Shown here: positions 42,499 through 52,107 of the stretch, piece after piece
How the letters are laid out: each line of letters starts with the position of its first letter
Position numbering within the stretch: the first letter of the stretch is position 1
Source: Hydnum rufescens UP504
Taxonomy: Eukaryota; Basidiomycota; Agaricomycetes; Cantharellales; Hydnaceae
NCBI GenBank assembly: GCA_014904985.1
Contig: MU128910.1
Location: 4,715 to 68,714 of the forward strand
Reading direction: 5' to 3'
Length of the DNA: 64,000 bases
Program-made: the position numbers and the translations under genes
The notes under the pieces: model-generated
What the model was told of the DNA's origin: nothing
The model's input: only the letters and a program-made list of their open reading frames with translations
Databases searched by the model: none

Positions 42499-44942
42499 AG
42501 ATAATGCCATGAAGCGGTAGTCTCGAATTGATATCGTGGGTATTCGGCTAGCAACTAGCTGTTAGTGGTTCGACAGTCACCCAAGCGGCTCAAACAGCAA
42601 AGCAGAAAATTACGCACATTTTTCGTTTGCTGGCGGTCGGGAACTGGGTAACCGGGGGTGTCTCCGTGCGCCACAATCTCCGCGGTTCATCCGAACTGTC
42701 GGAATTCTCGGAAAACGAAAGTAAAATTACTAATAAATTAGGGGCTAGTTGGTGTGCTGACTAAGACGCATCACCGGTCACTGAATCACACTTCCCGGAA
42801 CCTCGCCGCTGACACCACAACGTCATTTTTCAATTGTTTTTTGTCACTATCTTGTAGGAGGACATCCTATATACCCATGTACCCAATTTCAAAGTGATCC
42901 AACCGATTTTGTGAGAGATGTTCTGTCACACCATTTTGATACTCGTTTTATCGCTCTACCACTCACTGAAGCACTTTCTAGAGCAATGGTATGAGGTCAT
43001 TTTTCTATGCTGTCCATCGGAATGTAATTAAAACACGATTCCATGTATATTCCGACAGTTTCCCAGATGTTGCAAACCCTGTAGCCTGTGTGAGAAGCGC
43101 TGAAATTCCCGCTGGTTCTTGAATTTGCTTCCGCACCCTCTGGTGACACACAGAGCAGTTGTCTAGATTGGCCGTGGAATTAGACATCTTGAGATACTTA
43201 TTCAGCTGTATTTCTGGTGCAATATTGAAGAAAAAACCATAGCTGGGTCTTCATGTGATGTTGTAGCAGATGGCAGAGATTTTGTGCATTTTAAGAAAAC
43301 ATGCTTTTCCCTGCACTACGAAACAGCAGCTGAACGGATTGACACCAATTTTGGTACAGTTGTAGTTCTCATCAATGTAAACAAATCAGACCTAGAACCA
43401 AGCTGCTATGGCTTGAAACGGTGGAGATAATTGAGGTGATTCAATGACCGGCATGATTCAGTGACCGGTCAAATACTGTACCCCATCTGCGATCTGCCGC
43501 CAAGTTCTCGGGTGGCCCGAAAAGGGCATTTCAAATACCCCTGATCAAATTCGTTCAAGGGCGAAAAGTCAAGAGTGCCCGAGACATCCTCCAACAAGGT
43601 CGGAAAGGGATTTTGTCGGGCGCTTATCGCCCCAGCCCTAGGCTGTTTTTTATGCCCTCTTTCTTTGTTAATTTGTACATAATACACCACGCATTCGCTG
43701 GCCGCAGCAATATTACCGCCAGAGAGGTATGGAGTTGGGCAGTCTGAATCTACTGCTATCACGTGCTCTGATGAAAGGCCGCGATTAATAAGCGCTCAAA
43801 GCCGATTCCGTCTGCAGAGGCCGATCTCATGCACACATTTGTCTCGAAGACCTCAGAAGGGACGGTGGGTGGAAAAGTAAATCCCGGGAGGTGCTTCGTG
43901 ACACCCGAGGTTGATGCTATTGAAAGAAGTGCACTGGGCGTCTGAGCTCAACTTTCAGAACCTGCCGAAATTGAGATCATTATCTTGTTGGAGCGAGGAA
44001 TTACGGAAATGACCGGGCGCGCTGACGGAGACAAGCGCGACCCCGTGAGGCTATGCCGATGGCCTCGCCAATCGTTATTCGCCAATCTACTATTTGGATC
44101 TTATAGCTAGGTTTCACCGGCGATCTTTTACCCCTTTTCTTTCTTGCCGCCATCATTGACAATTGGACTTTTACTTCATGTTTTACCCCATCTTATGTGT
44201 TTCTGTGCCTCGTGTAAATAGTATAAAAGACGGGCCTGAGCCCACAGAATCCCAAGGACTTGTCTCTGCCGCTGCTTATTTCACTTGAATCCCTCGAGTC
44301 TCGCCGATCTGAATTCGTTCTCATCTGCTTAGTAATCAGGGGGAGATTCCTTGAACGCCGTAACTCTCACAACATCTAGCAGACGTTAATCCATCGGAAT
44401 CATTGTGCGGCGCAAGGCATCCGTCACTTTTGGAGAAGTTATGACTTAGACCAGAATATAGAGGAACTTAGTCTTTATGAAAAGCACTCAGGAGCATACG
44501 ATTGCGGAACTCGTAAGCATGGCCTGACCCACTCAAAGGGCAAGGGGGAGAATAGGAAGGACGAAAAGATCCGAGAGTGTCCCGCATCCCGGCGGTCTCC
44601 AACGCCTGAAGCAATATGTTGCTATACTGAACAAACTAGCCTCGGTCCATGCTCGCCCCCAAGCTCCCTCAAGTAATCCGAATATCAAGGAATGTCAGCT
44701 AATTCTGCTTCCATCCATCAGCCTAATCTGGGGCGATGGCGCCACTTGCCCATTGTAGCCCTCACTGTATCTATTGTGAGCTGAGAATATAAGAGTGTGC
44801 TGCTCATTAGGCGCGGGTTTTCCTTCGTGCAGCTTGACAAGCAACACCCATTGCATCACATCAACCCACAACATTTCCTGCCAAAAAGACAGAATACAAT
44901 ATTCATACATTTCCCCTAAGTACATAGCCATACAGGCAAAAA
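42499..44942. other. 2.4-kb gene-poor region
   Basis: No gene is supported. It holds the TIR element at 42773-43469. Short minus-strand frames at 43005-43187, 43469-43762 and 44695-44979 have no motifs, and the first lies inside the element. The sequence from 44150 on is AT-richer and unremarkable. Confidence 0.55.
42773..43469. mobile_element. Short non-autonomous element with 16-bp terminal inverted repeats
   Basis: ACCGGTCACTGAATCA at 42773-42788 is perfectly inverted at 43454-43469, enclosing 697 bp with no convincing coding sequence. A second, diverged copy of the right repeat sits just inside it (about 43437-43450). No clear target-site duplication flanks the pair. The layout fits a decayed MITE-like DNA element, but a chance or structural inverted repeat cannot be excluded from one copy. 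Confidence 0.45.
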
Positions 44943-46403
44943 TTATTCTGAAGGACTGGCCCACGACCAGTTGAACCACCCACTTTGTACAAAGCAGTCT
45001 CTCACTTGGTTCTCCAAAGCCTGTCTAGCTTCCGCGTCTGATCGCTGAGCCCACGGCCCATTGACTTGCCCCCAGATCTTCACGGATTCATGCACCTCTT
45101 CAAGTCGACTGAGGCCAATGACAGTCGGAACATGGGCCGGAATTCCTCCACCCTCGCTCCTCCTGAGTCCAAAGCCTAGTGCGAGATTCGTCAGACCACC
45201 TGGCCAGTTTGCAGTCTCGCATATCTGGATTGCCCGCGCTCGTGCTTCCCGCATTCCAGGAGTTACGGGTGACCACGAAGGCACATTGGGAGAGAAGAAC
45301 CCCATGCTGAGGGGAGAAGCGCAGAACAACTGACCGACATGGGCTCCCGAAGGGGAAGTGAAATGGGGAACGTACGCTGCAAAGGCGTCGTTTTGCAGTG
45401 TGTAGTGAGAGTACGAAAGGACGACATCCACTGGCTCGGCGAAACGTGCGCGGATGAGGACGGCAAGGCGAAGCAAAATGGGCAAAGGATAGCCTTGTTC
45501 CAATACCATTTAGTTTGGGTCACGAACGTAACATCGTGTGGGCTCACCCGTAATGCCAATGGAACGGACAAGCCTTCGTCTTTCATTTTTCTTAGTTCAC
45601 CAAATGCTGTCAAGATCTGTTCGTCTCCATCGCCATGGACTTTTTCTGCATCTTCTGGCCGTAAACCCCAGGCTGCCCTGCCATGTTCTGTCTCTATTGC
45701 GGCAATGGGATCCCCAAGGAGGTCTGACGGATGGACAGGAGACGCGACAAATTCAACATCATGCAAGTAAAGTGTGTCTAGATACGAGGTCCCCAGGCGT
45801 TCCAGAGTTCGTGCGAGACTCTTTCGAAGGGTGGCTGGAGAGTAGTCAAAATCCTTCTTTTCGCGTCCATATCTACCGCATTTCGACATCTAAGATGGAC
45901 CGTGAGAGAAAGAACGGGAGAGCGAGAGAATGGGAACCAAACAATTTGGTAAGAAGAACGAGGATATTCGGGCGCCAAAGCACGAAGGATGGATCCCAAG
46001 ACTAATTCAGAAGCGCCGTAGTAAGGAGAAGTGTCGAATCCGTTAATACCATAACTAGAAGGTCGAGGGCCTGAGCGAATCATACGTAATCATTGGAAGG
46101 AGCGTTCTGACCGTAGAGCCAATCTTACAGTGCGGAAAGGAATATCGGAGCGTAGATGATCATCACCATTGTAATATTCAGAAAGAGCTGCTGCACCAAA
46201 CAACAGGGGAGGGATTCCGGAATGTATTTGAGCCTACAGTCACACCAATACGACGTGCCATTGTTACAATTGTTAACGATAGTTAAGGATGAGAACCTAA
46301 GCACCAGATGACTTCCAGCTACAGGCGCATCCTGGACGTCGTCCGGTACACGAGAGGAATCGGGAACGTCGTAAATAGGCTGGGTCGCATCCAGAGATAT
46401 CAT
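44943..46403 (-). CDS. ARA2: Aldo-keto reductase, D-arabinose/L-galactose dehydrogenase type
   Basis: ARA2-type enzymes oxidise D-arabinose to the lactone in fungal erythroascorbate synthesis. Five exons (46305-46403, 46112-46233, 45943-46054, 45548-45889, 44943-45493), about 408 residues. The AKR catalytic set is visible: Asp and Tyr in GFDTSPYYG, Lys in SKCGRYG and His in LYLHDVEF. Then come RKMKDEGL, SIGITGYPLPILLRLAVLI, DVVLSYSHYTLQN and LGFGLRRSEGGGIPAHVPTV. Exons sum to one base short. Adding one base at the CC of 45573-45574 (plus strand) restores EGLVRSIGITGYPLP across the exon, so a base-calling deletion is likely. The start at 46403 is less sure than the rest. The substrate is inferred from overall resemblance to ARA2 rather than generic AKRs. 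Confidence 0.85.
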
Positions 46404-46675
46404 TTCAAAAATGAAAGATCCGCAACGCCAAGTTCACTGGGGCAGCCAGAACTAGTACTGGATGCACTCAGTTTTGGAAATTCTATGTCCATTCTCACCG
46501 GAAATCTCCGGATACCCGAGTGTGCGATAGGTCAGCATTTGCTGCCCCAGTTTGTGTGCAGGTTCGTGCATTTGTGCAAGGGTACGTTCGAGGGACAGCG
46601 AACGGGTCGTTAGCTTGAGGAGGAAGTGGCTAATTTCTATACATCGGTAGGGAAGTTCCTGTGTACCAAATTTCA

Positions 46676-49600
46676 ATGGTGTCGCGTGCCTCTGCTGTAG
46701 CGTCAAGCAGTTCTGTTGAAACAACAGAAGACCCTCTTACGCAACCGAATATTCCCGAGGTTCCTGATGTGACTTTGGTAAAGGACGATGATGATGAGGA
46801 ATTCACTTACACTGCCCAAGGCGCGTCTTGTGGTGCTCTACATCCACAGTTATTCTCTGAGACCTTTTCCGCCTTCAGTGGGAGGTCCTGACCTTGAGGA
46901 AAGCTTTATGTACCCTGGAATCACGGATACCCGCTTGGCGCCATCACCCCCTGAAGTCACGCCCCATGCCTCCGGGAACCCCTTGACCACTCAAGCCCCA
47001 GGCAGTGGAATACCATCTCCTGCCCAACTGGAAGCCATATATGCCGCAGCATCCTCCGGGGATTTGGCCCAGCTCCACAGACTCTTTGGCATTGCATGGG
47101 AGGATGCATCTGTAAATGCATTCGCGCTGGCCAACGATGCCACATCGCGTACTGGCTTGACCCCCTTACATGCCGCCTGTAGTCGTGGACATTTGGACAT
47201 AGTACAATGGCGTGAGTGCGAGGAGATCACTCGTCACGCTAATTTTCATTAAGGTTTGCGGGATTGCCTACAGTGATTAAAGAATGTGGGGCAATGACTG
47301 ATCTCGAAGACAAAGAAGGGGAGGTATGGGGTCCAGACCTTAGCTGTTATCTGCGTACTGATAGTACCGTCAGACTGCTCTTCACAAAGCATCTCTTAAT
47401 GGCCATCTTCCGATTATCATTTACCTTGTGGGCCTCGAGACCGGCGGCGCTGACGTTCACGCCCAAGATGCAGATGGATATACAGCCCTCCATAATGCAT
47501 GCTCAAAAGGCTCGTCTTCCCGTTGTCTTGGAATTCTGGGCTGGCGTTTATGCTGACAATCTATCCTCCAAGCAGGATATCTTGATATTGTACGATGGTT
47601 ATGCGAGAAGGGCGGGGCTAACGTGCCTGTTGTTCAGGGAGAAGATGGCTCTTCTATTCCCGGGGTTGATATTAGAAGCAAAGGCGGCTGGACGCCTCTA
47701 AGTACGTTCTTCGCTTGTGCCAGGGAGAACCTTCGTTGATCCAGAACCCTAGTGAATGCGGCTTCAAAGGGGCATTTGCCCGTCGTTCGCTACCTCCTTG
47801 CCAAACAATCAGCTAACCCCTTGATCCGTAACAATTGGGGTGAAACTGCTTTCGATATTGCTGCTGCCGTCTTCGAAATCTTCATATGCCAGGTAATGGA
47901 TTTTACTTCTGATGGTGGTGTGCTGGTCTGATCATTCTTCTCAGGTTCTCCAACAAGCTGAAGCGCAAGCCTGGCGAGCTTTAGGCTCAATCACTCCGTA
48001 CAATCCTCTTGCGGTGCATTCCACCGTGCCACTTATAATATATGAGCACCAACGCCTTGATACCCGCTTCAAAACTCTTGCCGTAAATGGTGGACGTCCT
48101 CGCTTTTCCACATACCATCTAGGGCGGCCGGGGCGTCCTGCACCTTTCGAGCTCTTGTTATGGGGTGGAGAAAGCCTCCCCGTGTCCCAAAGCGAATCCA
48201 CTAGCGGTCGTATCCCAGCCTGGAGGAGTAATGTTCAGCTGCCATTCTTGGACGATGCCTTTACCCTGCCGCCGCCGAATGTGACCGCGATGCCCAGCTC
48301 CCGGGATGGTGCCGAGAGAAGCCATTTTTGGATGTAAGCCTTGAATGTTAGCCGACGAAAGCACATCATGCTTATCTTCACCGCAGGTCTGATTGGACAT
48401 TGGACCTGACTGATCCACGCGTTAATGTCAATGATGGGTGGCAATATTCACGGTCTCTAGATGATCCAGAAGAACGATGGTTGGCTGAAGTACCGCCTCA
48501 GCTTGAGCGTCTCCTTACAGGATCAGGTCTTGTCTCTGCTGGACTAGCTGGACCATCAGGCTCCAGCTTTACTGACCGCTCGAATGGTCGACAGAGCCCT
48601 AGAGCCAAGCTTTCAGGGTCGAACTTGTCGTGGGCTCGACGGCGTCGTTGGGTAGGGTGGATGTCCTATTCGTTAGCCATAAAATCATCGTCCCTGACCA
48701 GCTGATGTATGTGAACAGGTTCGAGTCATGCGGCGGCGATTAGATGTTTCTCCTCTTCCGTTTCAGGAGCCGGATGGGAACCTTTACAACCTTTCTGAAG
48801 ATGGTAGCCTCGTACCGTACGTTGCCGACGAAAGAAGCGATTTTGAGGCCCAGGACCCGAGTGGTGGCTTGGAAATGACGTCTGCGCCCTCGTCTGTTTT
48901 AGCCCAACACCAAGATTACGTCGCTCGGGCCCGATACCTTGCAGCCGGATCTTCGGGAACTGATTCTTCTGAACTATCCCACTTGTCGGCCGCTGATATT
49001 AAGCGAACAATTAATAAACTTAGCAGGGCAGTCAGTGAACTGCGACTTGGAATCCTTAGTACGTTGCGCTCACCGTGACACAAGTGGACGCTGATCCTCA
49101 TGGTGTCCAGACGATAGAGACACTGACCGGCGGACCCATGCGGAGGTTCTCATCAACACTTACAATCGGGAACTACAACGAACACGTTTGACAGCTGGGG
49201 CAAACGGACTATTTACCACAGAAGACCGTGCGTTTTGTCTTGAGTCCTCGTTGAATTCTGATGCCGAGACCCAGATGCCATAGAAGACGATGATAATCCG
49301 GAGGACGACGATAACGAATCTGATGAGGATAGCTTTCATTACCCCTCAACCCCTGGATCGACGACTACAGCACGGCCGCCTTCCATACGATCTTACCATA
49401 CTGACTACTTTGGCTTCGCCCGGCCGTCGTCCTCGAGGCAACCAGTCGATCTTATGCCTCAGCTGTCGCAGGCTGCCGAGTTTCGCGTTCCAACTAATGA
49501 CGCCCCTCAGAAAGTTCCGGCTCGTTGGAATGCCCCTTTACCACATCCCATGCACTCGCAGTGGGAAAAAGACGAGCAGGCCACGGAATGCCGAACCTGC

Positions 49601-50616
49601 AAACGACGGTTTACATTTTACTTCCGCAAAGTATGGCTCTCGCGCACATTGATCTTCATACGCACTCTTAACTTACCTCCCTCCTAGCACGTAGGCTGTG
49701 AGACCCTTCTCATCAATTGATTTCCCTGATTTTCCCAATTCGCTTAGCATTGCAGGCGGTGTGGACGTGTGTATTGTAACGGTTGCAGCTCCCATCGGGC
49801 GCTATTGGACCCCTCTGATATAGTCCATGATCCCTCGGCCCCCGGGGACCATAGCCAAGTGCCTTCATTACAACGTGTTTGCCAGTCTTGTTTCGATGAG
49901 GTGAACACGGATGTTCCAGGCCGGCTCCGCTCTTCCCAAGTAGCTGGGATGGAAACGGTGATAGTTCAGCAGCAAAGCCTTACGGTTCCTGGCACTCGCC
50001 GAGGCGATGCTAGCTCAGAGATTAGTGACCTTGCCGAGTGGGTTTCCGATTTCTGGTCCGCCATGCAGTCGCTCACAACTCACAATACGCCTCATACTAG
50101 TTGTCCAGTTTGTGGTCAGAGTCTCTCCGAGCTTGGACCAGCTAACGTGCAGGAGGCGCACGTGCGCACTTGTCTCGATGGAAGCAGTGGTCCTGCAGTG
50201 CAGCAAGCAGGAAAATACATCGTGTATAAGGTCAGTGGATTTGCCTCTTCAAACATTGCGTGTGGTCCTAATAATCTCATAATGACAGCTTCCCGGGGAG
50301 AGTGTGCTTATCGGCACAGAATGTACGCACTGTTACGCACCCTTTCTTCTGACCTAAAATCAAAATGTCTTTGCAGGTGTCATATGTCTAGAGGAATTTG
50401 AGAAAGGTGTGCTGCGACATGATACATTTCTGTCGCTCTTGCTGATGCCTGCTATCTTAGCCACCCTTGTAGCAAGGCTGAGCTGCCTGTGCACGTTCCA
50501 TAATCGTAAGAAGCCTGTTTCCAAATAATTTGATTGGCCTCATGATTATTGTAGACTGTTTATCGGCATGGCTTCAAAGAGGACGCGCTTGTCCCGTACA
50601 CGCTCGTGATACGTGA
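46676..50616 (+). CDS. Ankyrin, DysF-like, FYVE and RING multidomain protein
   Basis: Seventeen exons join in frame to 1023 residues. Ankyrin repeats fill about residues 105-320 (for example TPLHAACSRGHLDIVQWLI, TALHNACSKGYLDIVRWL). A DysF-like pair follows (SDWTLDLTDPRVNVNDGWQY, later ARRRRWVRVMRRRLD, about 440-540). An acidic Ser-rich linker leads to a FYVE zinc finger at about 785-865 (W-x-K-D, CRTCKRRFTF, RKHHCRRCGRVYCNGC, CQSC), which should bind PI3P on endosomes. A C2HC finger (CPVCGQ...HVRTC) and a C-terminal RING-like domain (CVICLEEFEKG, CLCTFHNHCLSAWLQRGRA) complete the protein. FYVE plus RING resembles the yeast E3 ligase Pib1, so endosomal ubiquitin ligase is the likely role. Residue 806 is encoded by a 3-nt exon (49688-49690). 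The 47510 intron appears to use a GC donor. Confidence 0.88.
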
Positions 50617-50762
50617 CACTCTGGATCTATACACATTATTGTAGTTGATAGCCGATTATTGATGGCTTTATCGGGTAGCATTTTACGAATGAGAAATGAT
50701 TTTAGCCATAATGTTTCGTTGATGTTGTCGGGTGTTTCCGGCGCCGATCAACATCCGCAGAT

Positions 50763-51080
50763 ATGACTAGCAAAGGGACTTTACAGGCACCACCAGCGTA
50801 TTCTCCAGAGGCCCAGGCCGCATCAGGCCCGTCTGCTGCCACCACCGTGACGTATGGGCCGACACCAATCGTAGCTTACTATCCTCACCACCACCAAGGG
50901 GACTCGCCTGCCGCCGCGGTATATTTGCCTTATTACGATCCAAGTTCGCAGCATTCGCAGGAGCGTGCAGAACGGCGAGCGAGGCAACGCTTTTTCGGGG
51001 CGATTTTGTGGGCGGTGGTGGTTTATGCGTTGACAGGGATGATGTTTGGGAGCTTGGTGGCGCATGGTCATCGAAGATGA
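50763..51080 (+). CDS. Small tail-anchored-like membrane protein, 105 aa
   Basis: Not recognised. A single exon. The N-terminal 75 residues are Pro/Ala/Tyr/His-rich with a PPAY motif, the PPxY type bound by WW domains of Nedd4/Rsp5 ubiquitin ligases. A basic stretch (ERAERRARQR) comes directly before one hydrophobic helix, FFGAILWAVVVYALTGMMFG, and the protein ends with SLVAHGHRR. Basic residues before the helix and a very short tail suggest a single-pass membrane protein with the N-terminus in the cytosol. PPxY would fit an Rsp5 adaptor, but this is inference. It starts 146 bp after the FYVE/RING gene on the same strand. Confidence 0.6.
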   Translation: MTSKGTLQAPPAYSPEAQAASGPSAATTVTYGPTPIVAYYPHHHQGDSPAAAVYLPYYDPSSQHSQERAERRARQRFFGAILWAVVVYALTGMMFGSLVAHGHRR

Positions 51081-52107
51081 TGATCAATGTTCCCTGTATA
51101 ATTCTCTTCATTGTGGGTCTGGGTTTAGATTCTAGGGGTGCCTTTAGGCTAACAGAATAACCATCACGCTAGTGTGCACCCCCTTGGGTACTATTTGCAT
51201 TTCTTATACCTCTTCGACGTATATTTTGGAGATATGCTTGTTAAATATGCGCATCATTTCTTGGTGGTTATGTAGGGTTATGTGTAACAATTTTCGGGAG
51301 TGTAAACATGGATAATCTGTTGTCGGCGTGCACCGACATTTGATGGGAAAAAAGCACGATCACTGAAATGATCAGAGGGCATCTGTGTCCTTTTTTTCCT
51401 CATCCTATTTCCTTCGCTCCTGCTGGCAAGTAAGCGTGTGTGGTCTGCATGGTATACAAAGTAGCGACTGGTTCTTGGGACGACAGCCTGCCTTGCGGCG
51501 ATGTGTTCGCTGTTGGATTCTGTCGCTCGGATGGATCTTGGCTGCTTCTCTGTGTGTCCAGCTCTCTCATCGCCTTCTCACTTTGAAGACTGCGCTCGCT
51601 GCGCCCATGTTGTTTTGTTATCTATTCAGTTGGAATTCGGGCGGCGCTTGAAAAAAAAAGAAATTTTCATCCGGTGAGGAAACAAAGAATTGGGTGGTTC
51701 GGGTAAAGTGGCTTCTTTTTACTCAACACCTCCCCCTCAAATCCCTTCACCGTCTCTCTCGGCGTCAACGTCGTCGTGTTCGGCGTTCCCCGCGTCTGGA
51801 TACCTTAGCGCCCTTTTGCATCCGCGCCTCCTTCCTCCCGCTCCACTTCCCTCTCCGTTCCTCTCCCGTTCCTCGATATTCGCGCGCCTGATCTCGACTT
51901 CACTCGTCCCCTCACCAAAACACGTGTACTACCACTTCGCATACTAGACCCCTCTCCTAAGCATAGCCCATCCTGGCTTCTATCTTATCTCAGTCCCGCG
52001 CGCTCTTCGTGGACGAGCTCACCAATCGCTCTGCTCTCGACGTTTTCGATACTACTCTCGACTCTGACAACCTCTACTCCTCCAACCCCTACCATCGCGA
52101 CTCCACC
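51081..52107. other. 1-kb intergenic region with pyrimidine-rich leader
   Basis: No gene is supported. From about 51710 to 52107 the plus strand is rich in C and T (repeated CCTC/TTCC), typical of a fungal promoter and leader just before a strongly expressed gene. Open frames here come from that composition. A long 5' leader fits a post-transcriptionally controlled RNA-binding protein. Confidence 0.55.

Noticed and set aside
43005..43762. Two minus-strand ORFs (60 and 97 codons)
   Set aside because: They lie in or across the edge of the TIR element, lack motifs and do not resemble a transposase.
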